Below the pieces are notes generated by a model. It was not told the origin of the DNA and ran no database searches. It saw nothing but the letters and a program-made list of their open reading frames with translations. 64,000 nucleotides of DNA from Pseudisothecium myosuroides (Eukaryota > Streptophyta > Bryopsida > Hypnales > Lembophyllaceae), in assembly GCA_951799445.1 (NCBI GenBank), contig OX637294.1:26251452-26315451 (forward strand). The letters run 5' to 3'. The position numbers and the translations under genes were made by a program. This document shows positions 1-12,209 of this stretch, one piece after another; within the stretch, counting starts at the first letter, position 1; every line of letters starts with the position of its first letter.

Positions 1-1331
1 CAGTAAATCCTGAGCAAAGTTGGTTTGTGGATCATTGCAGAATTGCAAAAGGCAAAGGAATCGAGCCCTAATTCTGCCATACTCCAAGCGACAAGAGTCT
101 CAGATAATGTATTCCCTGTTGAATGTCCTCACCACTTCGCCCTCAAGATATTCAACTCCTAAACCATAAAACCCATTGTCGTGAGCTTCAACAACACAAT
201 ACGTTGAGAAAAGCTACCCTTGGAGAAAAGCTTTAATGGAGGTTCTTGATTCTACATTTGCTTTCATACTCTGCAACAAGAGAGCCTGAGTGAAACCAAC
301 CACGTCATGTCCACAAGCAGAAAGAGCACACCTGTATTGCAAATTAATAATCACATTTGAATGTCTCATTACTAAACAATATTTGACAATGAAGGTTAGA
401 AATACAAAACATATCATAGGGTCTCAAATGGAGTCATCCCTCTATCTTCTTCAAATTTTCAATCCCAAAATCTTTCAAATCTAAAACAAAATATATTAAA
501 CAACCAAACAAACACCTTTGAAGGAAGTACAAGTGATTAATCTCTCTAAGACAAAGGATTTCAAATTTAAAAAGGATTCTATTAATTCTATTGTGAAAAT
601 TATAATTCACATGAGCCATATATATGTCAGCAAAATCAATAAAGAGCATTACATGAGTTTGTCAAAAGAGGCTACAAATGGCCTATTCAAATTAGCTCAA
701 TAAAACATGCGATCCAAATTAGACATCTTTATCCTTGAAGGATTAAAAGGAGACCTCCCCTATCATATCTCCTATGATTAGTCTCTCCATGACTTTATCA
801 AAATAACTTGAAACTACCAAGTTTTGTTAAAAACCATACTATTTGCAAATGGATTGAGCCTTGAAACACAATGGACTCAACCAAGGTCTCTAACTTGTTT
901 ATCCCCTTGAGCATGTAGGTTTGCAATACATATGAGAGGAATCTTCAAAAACCACATTCACCTCTTCCTTGTAAATGAAAGGTCAAGCAACTCTTGAAAG
1001 GCTTTGTCCCATTTCTATTGCAACCACAAAGTTGAACATTATCCCCACAGAACTATATAGCTTTTTTCATCCTAGGGAATAAATCTTAGTTTCTGAGTAG
1101 CACCAAATGTTGTATATAAGAATTTACTCAATGTCTCAAACTCCTCTACATTGATGTTGGATAGAACAACCATACTCCCTAAATCATACCATTTTATCCC
1201 TTCAAAGTTAGCACATACAAAAAAGTCCAATGTCAATGTGAAGGCAACAACTAAATAAACATTCTTTACAGTACACCATTTTTCATCTACCAGCTTGGGA
1301 TTGGAGTCCCATTTCGTATCTCCAAAAATGT
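1..1331. other. Non-coding 3' flank of left tandem-kinase gene
   Basis: AT-rich sequence without a supportable gene; the short open frames here show no recognisable motif. Positions about 280-420 match the reverse complement of about 41740-41900 beyond the right-arm copy (shared words include CAAGC near an ATCATGTC and TTTGACAATGAAGGTTAGAA). The inverted duplication therefore reaches to about 280 on this side. Left of that I see no homology to the right arm. Confidence 0.6.
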
Positions 1332-4300
1332 CTAGATTTCCAAATTTCCAAAAAAGAATTGGGGTACAATAGACCCTACTTCTACAGTCAAAGCATGTCG
1401 AAGCTCTTGGACCACTTCTACCATTGTAGGTCTATGCACAGGTCTAGGCTCTACACTTCGCATGGCAATTTCTGCAACTTTCCATATTGCTTCCATATTA
1501 GGATTTGAAGCTTTTACTATGGGTGCTAATATTGAATCAATGTCGTTGTCTTGGAGTCTCTTCCGAACCTGTAAAACAAATTTAGGTGACAATCAATAAT
1601 ATAGTTCAATATAGACATAAACTTAGTTCTTACATGCTTTGAAAATACTATTAGTACTATGCTAGGTGAGTGAGATTGCTTGTAGATTAAATTTCATCTC
1701 TCCTATCCAGTCCAATGCAAAAACATGCAAATTTGATATGGACCCATTTCAAAAAAAATCAATATGACATTCATTCTCTACAAATATCCTTAAAAAAGAT
1801 GGTTTAATACCTCATGTATCCATTGCTCCTATATTCTTTTCCTATTTTAGGAATGATTGAAGGGCTACTTTTGTAATTTCTCTTGATCTCATATCTATTA
1901 TAATGGCATATTTTCACAAAGTAGGTGTAGTATAGTCACTCAACTGAAACCTCACATTTATAGCAATCCCAATTTCTAGAACAAAGCGCACTTGAGCATC
2001 AGTTTGACAAATATGATCATGCGACAAATTGAAATGACAAATAAAATAATAATTTCTAATTACTTGGCATAACTCTACTTTCCACCTAATATTGTGAAAA
2101 ACAAATTGTGCAGGATAAAGAGTTAGCAATTGACCCAATGGGCAATATCACGATCCTTTTCCATAGTCAACATGGCTCGACTTCCGGTGATTAGTTCCAA
2201 GAGAACAACTCCAAAACTATACACATCACTCTTGGTAGATATGCAGTAAGTTTCGTAGTACCTGCAGAATACAAAATCTTGAAATGAAAGTATTTGAAAG
2301 ACATGAAGACATAATAATTTCAAAAGATAAACACATATGTCCTTCACTCTTCATTTTTTCTAACATTTCTACAAAACAACCCATCTAATATATAGAATAA
2401 CTACACTTGTAACTGTAAGAACTGCTTTCCCAGGTCTATTGTAGAGCTCCAGAACTACCCCACTCCTAACATTCAGGCTCGAGTTACAAAACAAAGAAGG
2501 CAATCATTGATGCAAAGAGACCTCTAGGTAACTTACTCTGGATCGAGATAGCCTGGGGTGCCCATGACATCAGTCATCACTCTTACAGTTTCTTCAGTTT
2601 CACTCATTAACTTGGCCAGTTCGAAGTCCGCCACTTTGGCATCAAATTCTGCAGTTAGCAGAATGTTTCTGCTTTTCACATTCCTGTGTATGATACTTGG
2701 ACTAAGCCCCGTATGCAGATACTCCAAGCCTGCACAGTCGCAAGCCACTCATCAATCTGGATAAACTGACGTCTCACTCTGCAATTATCAGGTTGAATAC
2801 TTATATACATGGAGGTTGCAATGGGCTTCCTTTTCTGGCGATACAGCCAACAACAAAGCCCAATGCATGGCAGTATATTTGGAGCGATTTGTCATCTACT
2901 GGCCCTAGTTGTATATTTGTCTTGTCAAAAGAAACCCAGAGTATAATCGGCAAAGCCCTAGCCTACACATGATTGTGGCATGGAACATTCACACAATAGA
3001 GCTGAGTCAGAGCCGATTCATTGAGCAATGAACACAGATGACGACTTGGTAAGCGCATGCCCTACTACCTTGTGCTGCATTCAGGGCAATGTGAAGGCGC
3101 ATCCTCCAATCGAGCGTGCTCCCTTTCGCCGAAGTGCCTATCATTGGATCCGATTGTCAAAGTTAGGTTTCCTCAGAGATCTTGGAAGTCGATCAGACTT
3201 AGAATGCAGGTTCTAAGGTGGAGTGTTCAAAAATAGTGGGGTGTTCATAAAGCGTCCTTCTAAGCACACCTCATATCAAATGTAAGTAAACTTTACTTGA
3301 AGGATGAGAAGAAGCTGCATTGTACCCACTTTGATTCGTATTCGTATTTTCTGGACTCTTATGGAATTACTTATGAATTTTTGAAGTTGGAACTTGGGAG
3401 TGCTCCAAATTCATCCGCACCCTTAAATGTTAAATGTTCATTGTTCACTATGAGTACATTGGAACTTCCAATATGTACACTTGTGCTAGGACGCTTTAAG
3501 AGCATCGGCAGGTTTAGCAACCCCATCTTAGGCCTCCCTCAACAACTCCAAACCTTTCAGCAAGGATAACTAAAGAATCAAAGCTCAAATTTCTTGCTGA
3601 AGTTCCCAGATTAGAGGTCTGAAGCTCACCATGTAAGTGATCGAATAAGGAACCATTGTCCGGGTACTCATAGATTAGGATTGGGTCGTGCTCTAAACAA
3701 TATCCCACCAATGCCACAACATATTTGTGGTATATCCGGGACCCCATCTCCATCTCCATTTTGAACGCTTCGAAAGCTCCTTCAAAATCAAATCGCAACC
3801 TCAATACTGCAACTGTGGCACCTGTACCTGCCTGAATACCCTTGTATACCTGCTTAAGCTCACATGCACAGAACTAGTTAACGTGAAAATTATGAAAATA
3901 TATCTGAAAACACTTGCACAATACAAAGTCCCTTGTAAAGGACTGAGAAGTCCACTTAGTTTTGTTTAGAATTTGGGCAGGCTCTATTGACACCACAATT
4001 GGGAGTTTATTTCATGGGATTTTCAAGATAGCTCATACTCATCTTACTCTACATGTGAAACTTTGATTCACGACATTCCAATAAATATTGTCAAAGTTAT
4101 ATGTTTTAAGAAATTTTGATGTCAAATGGAGAAGCTAAAAGTAGATTTTAAAAAAAGATTCATGAATATTAATTTTAACATGCTTTTTGATTTGCTTGGA
4201 TAGATTGGTACCTACACATAAACGTTTGAATTCACTTCTCAAAATTGCCAAATATAAACAATAACATAGGATATATATTGCTTACTAGAACATTCTCACC

Positions 4301-7264
4301 ATTGGTATATACAATTCTCAATTTCTTGTCAAAGATATTAGGGATTTAGGAAGTTGTCTTCATTAGGTACCCCCGTTTGCATTATTTTTCTTGGTAAAGA
4401 CGAGTATGAAAAAAATTTGGGTTGAATTATTCTCCTTGTATTCTCGACCCATTTTCCAATGCATTGACATGTTTTTCAAACAAAAGTTATAAGAAACATG
4501 TGGTCTTTTTTCTAAAATGTTTGAAAGACAACTTTGCCTTTGAGAAGGGCCATAAAATCCTTCTTGGAAGTAAAGACACATTGACCTTGCAACTGGTGAG
4601 ATATTTCACTCTAAAATTCTACTCAGGAGTAGCTGGGTAAGCTTGAACAAGTTAACTAAAAGCTCTTATAATTGGACCTATTAAAGCAAAAGTTGAAGAT
4701 TTTAGCCTTTGGGTAAGAGTATTTTCAACAGTTATGGACCTCAAAACACCGCAAAACTTCAGGGCTATCTTAGCAACAGTCATGATGCATAAATCAGCCA
4801 ATTGAAAAACAATTCCATGAGTAAATTAACACATCCCAACACTTTTACTCTACATGTTTCTAGCATACTTGTAGGATTTCACTAGCAAATTCCAGTACGG
4901 AAAGAAACAACCAGACTTGATTGCCTTAAAACAGCCTCCAACAACCTCCAACGTAATAGGTGATATTAGAAACCCAAATAAAGAATGTGGCTAACCGTGT
5001 AACGTCCTTCCCGCTGTATCATATCCTCCGCGCTGAAATTATTTGTCATTCTCTTGATGTCGGAAGAAGAGAACCTATGAAGTACTTTGAGATCGGGAGG
5101 TCTGCGTTTCAGCTCGTCTTTATAAAATTTCAAAGGGGATGAGATACCTTCTCTCTCTTTCTTCACATTGCTCATACTCACCATATTCCGAATAAAACTG
5201 CTAATACCTGAAGCTTTCCTATTCATACTTTGTTGTTTGAGCTCAAGTGTTCCCTCAGAACTGTCTGCTGTAGGCGAAGGCATATATCAATAGTAAGATT
5301 TTGTTATCAATATGAGCAAATGACATTTGAAAGTCACAATTAGTGATGAATCATCCTAGTATCTAAACTGAACAACTAATAAACCAAGGTGGATATTGGA
5401 AAATGCCTACTCCAAGAAATCACAGAGCCAAGAAATGTTCACTACAAATGAGAAGTATAGTAAATCAACAAAACTTTTTAAGGAAATATCACTAGCCCTG
5501 AAAATAATACAACCTAGTGTACAATAATGCATTATAAGAATCACCTTGATTGTCATTGATTGAATGCTGCTCGTGCCCAATAGGTAAGTCAACTATCTGA
5601 TGGATTTCCCACGCTGATGAACTCTCTGGTCCTCCACCAGATTTTCCAGAGGCTGCACTATGTTCAGGGACCAGCTCAAGTTCAACAGTATCTATTGGTG
5701 AAGAAGATGACTCAGCGATACTATTCTTATAAATCTGCACAGTATCTGTTTTGACATGAAAAACACAAACAATTAGTACAATGTTCAAGATCGTCCGACT
5801 AAAGTGGTCTCCGCCACAACGTGGTTAGAACTCTCATTCTTATCGTGCATGATATTTACATCGCAATAAAATGTACGAAGAAAGCGGTTCGAAAAGAGCA
5901 CCTGTTCTTGTGAGCGATGCTTGCAGGTCTTTCAACTCGCTGAATATGCCTTCAAAACTAGGTCGTTTAGTCGTTTCGCCCCAGCATCTTTTCAGAAGGT
6001 CCCTTAGTTGTGCAGGGCATGTAGGTGGCAATCCAGGTCGCAAACCACCCAGTATTCCTCTCACCAAGTCACTCAGACTCAACTCTGGATATGGATCCTC
6101 GCCACTCAATATTTGTGAGCATGTTATAGCAAAATTGTAAATATCAGCCCTTGCCAGGTCCTCAAAAATAAATTTTTGAGGAAGACCATCAATCGTTTCA
6201 TCACTTGAATCTGAATCCCAATCCGAGTCCGTGGAAGACTCGTGCTCGTCCTCTTTCAGCCCTGTCAAGTCCAAAAGCTCTGGCGCTCGCCATCGAGCCA
6301 GTTCCAAATTCCTTGCCCGACGTGAAACCAAAGTCCTGCTCTTCATCTTCGTCCAAAACAGACCAAAATCAGCCACCTTAAAAGCCATATTGTCGTCCAA
6401 AGAGCTTGAAGAGACCTTTCCATTCGACGTGACTAGTATATTCTTCGGTTTTAGGTCACCATGTGCCACTCCTTTGTCATGCAGGAACTTCACGCCTTCT
6501 GCGACTTGCACCATAATTTTAAGTGCTTCTGGCAGGTCGAAAGGATAAACAAGTGGCGCTGCAGCAGCAGACTCTGAAACAGTACCTGTTGGAGCATTTC
6601 TGCCGTCCTTAATGAACTTCTGGAGATCGATCAAATGGGTCGTCTGAGAGGCAAAACCTGAACCAGAAGATTGCTTTCGCCGTGAGTCCTTTATGTTTTG
6701 CATCAAATTTAGAAGGTCACTGTCCATCAATTCTACGACGAGAGAGCAGCTTCCTTCGTCAACAGTCCAGCAATATGTTCGCAGAACATTCGGGTGATCG
6801 AGATCTACGAGAGCAGCTGCTTCTCGTTCAAAGATATAGCTCGGTACTCGTAGAAAGTCTTTCCTGGCGTAACTCTTTCCTTCCAACGTCGTCTCATACA
6901 CAATGCTAGAAGAACCTTTGCCGATGAGACACCCACTTTTCAAATCTTTCGATTGTACCTTCTTCATGGACCTTGAAATATGCTCTGCCATCCCGCCCTG
7001 ACCAGAAGAGGAGGCCACAGCTCCATACGTTTCGTAGTAGACATCATCCCTGGGTGTACTTCCATAGCTCGCCATCGCAACGCCGTCGAAACTCACGTCC
7101 CAAACGGAGGTCTGCGAGGAGTATTCATGGGATAATTCTGGAAATTCAAGCGACTCATGGGATGGGTATGGCGCTGGTTCTGATGAGTCTTCAGGGCTGC
7201 GGCTACTCGATTGGTGTGATGATGCTAGTCGTAGTAGTCTCTGCAAAGTGTGCAACAATTCCAA
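1332..7264 (-). CDS. Tandem kinase-pseudokinase protein, left copy (8 exons)
   Basis: Exons on the minus strand: 7264-5902, 5745-5545, 5267-4996, 3849-3630, 3137-3069, 2729-2537, 2261-2135, 1568-1332. All junctions are GT-AG and phases close to one frame of 893 residues, counted from a TTG that probably follows an intron (first internal Met is residue 64). Residues about 108-445 are a kinase domain with Lys135, HGD 268-270, DFG 299-301 and APE 327-329, plus an acidic Ser/Asp insert at about 336-358. Residues about 585-880 resemble receptor-like kinases ([43 protein letters not shown]). This second domain lacks a proper glycine loop, has Leu628 for the VAIK lysine, HRN 723-725 for HRD and DFE 743-745 for DFG, so it should be a pseudokinase. 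No signal peptide or membrane segment is seen; likely cytosolic. Exon 5 uses a TAG acceptor and a GTAGTA donor, weaker than the right copy. The 5' end is unresolved. Confidence 0.82.
3216..3528. mobile_element. MITE in intron, diverged AAGGTRG family
   Basis: Terminal inverted repeats begin AGGTGGAGTGTTC on the left and end in ACCCCATCT on the right, each flanked by TA. It lies in the intron between exons 4 and 5 of the left tandem-kinase gene. The right-arm copy has the same element at 39099-39275, so insertion preceded the inverted duplication; the right copy has lost roughly 135 bp internally. Confidence 0.55.
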
Positions 7265-7341
7265 GCTAAATTCACAAATTCAGAACAACTAGAAACATGA
7301 GATTCAACATGCCGTGATCATAATCAGGTGTTTTTGGAGAG

Positions 7342-7999
7342 ATGGAACTATGGCATGCTTACCGGTTGAGGTTTGAAGGCGAGAGGGGCGGGTGTGGCCC
7401 CCGGGTAGTCCTAAGGGCTCGTCTGAACCTACAACGTCACGGGTACCACAGGACTGTGGTTGAATGCATTCTTAAACAAAATTCTGCAGGAACAGCCATG
7501 GGCAAAAAAATTACATTCTTGCAAAATTCAACAAACACGTCTCTGAATTTTCGAGGAGATTTGACGGCTATGGTTCTTATATGCAATATCCGAGAAGGTC
7601 ATCGTCCGTCACTGTTTTCCTGCTGAAGATCTGAACCGTGAGCTGATTCGTTGTAAGATCAACTTGGAATTCAAACTTTGTTAACGAAGACTGGATGAGT
7701 GCCACCCACTACAAGTGCGCAACAAAAGGTGAGTTCGATAAGGTGCTTCAACTTCCAATGACGAAGAACTTTCGGGAGAAATCATCAATTAAATCTGCCA
7801 ATACTGAACGTCTCGTCAGCTGTAATGAAGCTTTACCAACTGGTACCACAATACCAGAATCTTGATGAGCATATCACAAAGCGAGTTCTCGTAAGAAGTG
7901 GGTTGAAAGTAAACCTGCAACAGGAGGGGTACAATATGGACTTCCTTTTCCTGCACCCAACCAAAATATCTTCCCTTAAATCTCCTCAAATCAAATAAG
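7342..7999 (+). pseudogene. Gene Y, left copy (broken)
   Basis: This is the mirror of the right-arm minus-strand frames at 34732-35406. The first segment (7342-7500) keeps the shared peptides YRLRFEGERGG and VVLRAR. The second (about 7650-7990) aligns base for base with the right-arm frame but carries +1 insertions. The first turns the shared peptide NLEFKLC into an immediate TAA stop; another falls near 7812. The last residues and stop (SLKSPQIK then TAA) still match the right copy. No family recognised. It is transcribed, if at all, opposite to the tandem-kinase gene and towards the MLKL-like kinase, so it could be a remnant of that gene's 5' exons or a separate gene. Confidence 0.4.
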
Positions 8000-8242
8000 A
8001 AAACAGCCATTCAACTATCCTCACTGCATAGATTTCAGCTTAAGGTGATTGCAGACATGGTGATTCTGAAATATACTTTACCCTCAGAATAAGCTGCACA
8101 GCACCTAAACATGGCGCCAATCATACTCGACTAAAATTCCTGTAACTCAACCTGAATTTTGAGCAACAGATTATTATAGCAAGTAGCTACACTATGACAG
8201 TCTCTTTCCCTGTAACACTGGCCCACTTTTCGAGTAAAGTAG

Positions 8243-10293
8243 CTACTCAAAATTCGTAGCTTCTGTCGATTCAAAGCCTCCTCTCCTTCGGTCCAATAAA
8301 CTAAGGTGCGCGACGTTAGCTACAGAGTCTTCACTGTCAAATCTCGTCGGACACTTATCTCTCACGTTATCGTAGCTGCAGGCAAACTGAGTGGAAATAA
8401 TTCTAGAAATAGATATTGAGACGTAGAGAATTATTTTTTCAGAATTTGTGTCTGGAGAAACAAGAACCTTACAGAATATGTTCATTTTAAGGAATCTGCC
8501 AACCTTATTTCTCTAAAATACATAAGTATTCAGTAGGATGAGCCCTGCCCTCCACTTAAGATATGAATTTTAGATTTTACAGCATCATGACTTGAAAAAT
8601 GCCGAAAAAAATTCTAATTGCAAATTGGTTTATTCCGCAACCGCTATGTAGATCGACTTAGCTGGATACTCGGCACGAGACCACCGATAAAAGGAGGAAA
8701 CAAAATTCAATGAGTCACCCAAAATCGAGATGTCCATGATTTGCACCGCGCTCTTCACGTACACTTCTAACTTTCCGGGAGGCACCTTTCACGAATTCCT
8801 CAAATGAACTGTAACTTCGAAACCAATCACTTGGAAACTCAGATAACTCGATACAGAATTGCCGACCAGATCCCTTGCTGACTTGAACGATCACCTCAAC
8901 ACGAAACTCAGTAGCACTCAAGCTCCTCCCTTCAAGGTCGCTTTGACACTTGAAATGCAGCCCTGGAATCCCAAAAGATTACTGCCAAAACTATTGCTAC
9001 ACCCTAATTTCTACCTTTTCATTCCCAACCTGAAGAGACGCCTTGCCAGGAATGAAACGCAATTGATGTTCACCAGAGATCACTACCAAAACGCAACGTG
9101 CTAGCCCAGACGGTCACGAATACTTGACACCAGCATAAGAGCAGGTCATACGGGTGAAAGCTTCGCCCGACTGAGCATCTGAAATACGGCCGAAGTCCTC
9201 GCAGACCGTCTTCCTCTCCTCAGGCTAAGTTAGATCTTTTAAATTCGAAGCCTACACCCTCGTCTTGATGATGGCCACAATTGGTGCCTGCCGTTGTGAA
9301 TGTAGACCATTTGAGAGTTGACAAAACAAGCCACAGACGCATCCGCATTCCATACCATGTTATTTCCAAACCCAGGCACAGTCAGGGAAGATATGATATT
9401 CATACTGAAAGGGCTCCTCAATCCACGCAACTCGGCACCTGAACCCAAGAATGACACAGACGGGAGACTTTGAACCACCTGCGAAAAAGGAGTCACATAT
9501 GAATACAGCTACGAGTCGATCGATGTTGATATAATTGAGTTGCGGTTGCCTTCCATTAGGCGCTATCACAAGCTAAGCCTACATCCTCGATGCTAAGCAG
9601 GCCCTACCTGCAACAATCCATCACGTTGCATTAGAGTAGAGAAACTTTGCCGTTACTCAGTCCATAACCTCGACATACGTTCTCGGCATCGTTACAAAGA
9701 ACGGCGTTCAAGAGCATTCTCGACTTCTAGCTCAGCGTCCACTTGAACGTCTTTCATACGATAATCAAATATTCCCTCTGTCTCAAAATAAGACCGGTGA
9801 ACATTTCCTTTGTAAAATACCAAGGAAACACCGGTCTTATTTTGAGACAGAAGGAGTACATCTGAAAGATTACAGAGAAAGGACAGAGGACGTTGAGAAA
9901 CAGAGTTAGCAAAAATGCATGCCGCAAAACTTGAATCTGGAATATTCGACTATTCTGAATTTGCAAGGTTCTACTTCCATAACACAATCGGTATAGTGAT
10001 TACATACATCAGAACAGCAGCGTGTCCCAACTTCTAACCCTAAGAAGCGCAATAAATTTCAACACTGTCCACAAAATCTTCCAGCAATTCAGACCCTGTT
10101 GAAAATTCGTTCATCTAAATGTACAGATGAACAAGAAATTTGCCATAGTAAACACACCCTGAATATATAGGCTAGGGGCGTCGCGGCGTACATGCTTCGG
10201 AAGAACCTCGTCCTCACACCACCTGCTCAGAGCTCGCAACATTTCGAGAACACCAGACGATGAGAAACTTCCAAGTTCCGATTTCTGTCTCAA
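8243..10293 (-). CDS. Gene X, left copy: unassigned multi-exon gene, probably damaged
   Basis: Candidate exons on minus: about 10300-10160 (GVLEMLRALSRWCEDEVLPK), about 9860-9690 (MKDVQVDAELEVENALE, carrying a MITE), 9480-9239 (VVQSLPSVSFLGSGAELRGL), about 8960-8718 (LHFKCQSDLEGRSLSATEF to GANHGHLDF) and 8371-8243 (YDNVRDKCPTRFDSED to a stop after EATNFE). The last two exons join in phase across a GG/GTGACT donor. Matching exons occur in the right arm at 32599-34410. The left copy lacks the ATG present on the right (CAG instead) and is one base short at the start of the third exon. Its last two exons are open, whereas the right copy has a frameshift and a stop there. No protein family recognised. 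It lies upstream of, and on the same strand as, the tandem kinase, so it could also include 5' exons of that gene. Confidence 0.35.
9772..9856. mobile_element. Stowaway-like MITE inserted in gene X (left arm only)
   Basis: An 85-bp element with 28-bp near-perfect terminal inverted repeats (YTCCYTCTGTCTCAAAATAA then GACCGGTG), flanked by TA on both sides. These are hallmarks of Tc1/mariner Stowaway MITEs. The right arm at about 33055-33075 has the uninterrupted site, so insertion followed the inverted duplication. With its TA duplication it adds 87 bp, a multiple of three. Confidence 0.85.
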
Positions 10294-10517
10294 CTCTGCC
10301 CATTTCTGCTATAAATTCCTCGTATAATAAGAAGATGGCTTGCCTCGACTTTGAAGACCGGAATGATCACGATCCTAAAGAAACGTAAGATAGCCAGTAG
10401 ACCCCGGGGTTTGAACTAAAGTTTTTCACTTAACACGACGGTGAGCTAATATCTTACGGCACGCAACGACCAGAAGGCCGGGGGGATTTGACCCCCTTGT
10501 TGCCTCTGCCAAGGGTA

Positions 10518-10832
10518 AGGTAGGAGGTCCACAAAGCGCCCATCTAAGCGCTGAACCTGAATTTTGGGGAGGTAAAACATCTTGAAATATTTTTCAGTAA
10601 ATTTTCCTTGAAAGACAAGAAGAAATGGCATGTGGCACAAGTTGTTTCATATTTTTTGGAGCTTTGTGGATTTAGTTATGAAATTTTGAAGTTGAAAAGC
10701 CATAGGACTCCAAAAGCGACCACCTCCTAGAATGTACATCGTTTGTACATTTTGGTTAATTGGAAAAAGCAAAATGTACCTTTGTGTCCTATTCGGTTCA
10801 AAATGCCTTGTCGGAGTTCAAGCCTCCTACCT
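10518..10832. mobile_element. MITE, AAGGTAGGAGG family, copy M1
   Basis: TIRs AGGTAGGAGGTCC and AGCCTCCTACCT, flanked by TA on each side. The interior is closely similar to the element at 44597-44909 (shared words GAATTTTGGGGAGGTAAAAC and CTTGAAATATTTTTCAGTAA). TA duplications indicate Tc1/mariner-type transposition. No coding capacity. Confidence 0.8.
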
Positions 10833-11410
10833 TAATTTTAAAAAATGGCCCTTTGGCATATCATCACCTCTCTAAGTTATCCAATTTCAAGGTCTCTAAT
10901 TGCAAATATGAATTTAAAATTTCCAATTCTAGCAAATAAAATATTCCAGTGTTTTCTCCAGGGATAAACCATAGGGGTAATGAAGGGCAATAAGAGGGCC
11001 AGGCCGCCGGGGTGAATTGAACCCCCTCGCTCAGTCATGAGGGAAAATCCTGAAATTTTTTATTTGCCACACATGATAAAATTTGCAAATTCTGAATTCA
11101 TATTTGCAATCAGAGGCCCCAAATTAGCTAGTAGATATAAAGAACATAGATTTACATAACATTGTTTAACCAGCTCACCAGCCTCCCCCCAGGTGGATGG
11201 ATAATGCCCCCTGAGATACCGGGGGGGGGAGACTTTAGTTTAATTGCTACAAAGGGGATTGGTTGCGAGTTGATACATCTATCTTGCATTGTCAGTGTCT
11301 TGAATGCCATTCGCTGGGGGCTCCTCATTTTGGGGGAGGAGCCAAAAGTCAATAATGTTATGTAACATGGCCCAAAATAGGGGGCTTTGTTGTGTCTAGG
11401 AGGTTCACTC

Positions 11411-11676
11411 CAGGGCTTTTTTTTTAATTTTTGAAGAAGTGCCATAGTGGCGATATAAAATGTTATAGTGGTGCTCCAAATTGCAACATTCATCCACTTA
11501 TTGGATGTATAGTATGATTTTCATCCACAATTAGGCGAATTATTCTAATATATTTTTTAATTTCAAAGTTGTCTGGCGATTTCATCCAATTTTTTTGGCA
11601 TTTTTTATAACCTTTTATAGCCAGATATTTTTTTCTGGTGCAATCTGGCACCAGAAAGCCAAAAAAAAAAGCCCTG
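11411..11676. mobile_element. hAT-type MITE with 8-bp TSD
   Basis: TIRs CAGGGCTTTTTTTTT and its complement AAAAAAAAAAGCCCTG, flanked on both sides by the identical 8-bp word GTTCACTC (11403-11410 and 11677-11684). CAGGG-type ends with an 8-bp duplication are diagnostic for hAT elements. A short internal hairpin (TTTCTGGTGC/GCACCAGAAA) sits near the right end. The intact TSD suggests recent insertion. Confidence 0.88.
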
Positions 11677-12209
11677 GTTCACTCTTCCGTCGGCTTTGCT
11701 TGTTGTGTGTTGTCTTGTCTTGTGTCTTGTGTCTTGTCCCCTGCCAGGCCACTTGTGGCTGGCCGGTTTGTATTTTTCTCCCTTGCAATGAAATTCCGTT
11801 TCATTTGTGTCAAAAATAAATAAAAAATCGGGGGCTTTTTTTTTACGTGCACCCCTGGAATGACTTGGGCGGCTGAGCGAGGAGGCCAGTTCACCACGAC
11901 CAATAATATTGAGGGTCAATCCGTCCACTGGGCCTCGCAAAGTCGCAATGCTCAGATTCGCACATTGTAATCCGTCAAAGGGAATTGATTCGTGCGCATT
12001 AGCCGCTTACCATTTAGGATCTTGAGCAAAACCTCTTCCTTCTCGATCGCGCCATGTGACTCTGTGAGCCCTACCCCCCATGTGGTACCGAAGTGCCCTG
12101 TATTCTCGGTGCACGCCCTCACGGCGAAGCGATCAGTCACAACGGAGGAACTGTTTTTCATATTTCGATCAAGAGGTTTGACTGGACTAGATGTCCGATC
12201 CCAGACACA

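Larger units (their letters stand above)
10480..11930. mobile_element. Left-arm-specific insertion block of about 1.45 kb
   Basis: The left and right arms align up to CCAGAAGGCC (about 10480) and resume at TCGCAATGCTCA (about 11940). In the right arm these words are adjacent at about 32390-32430. The block contains an AAGGTAGGAGG MITE, an hAT MITE, and two GC-rich tRNA-T-arm-like words (GGGGGATTTGACCCCC near 10485; reverse complement GGGGGTTCAATTCACCCC near 11015). I see no coding capacity; the rest (10833-11410, 11685-11930) has no recognisable feature. Its outer termini are not defined, so it may be a composite of several insertions. Confidence 0.6.

Noticed and set aside
6231..6548. Plus-strand frames of about 100 codons antisense to the tandem-kinase first exon
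   Set aside because: Shadows of a real exon; no motif, and their residues simply track the kinase codons in reverse.
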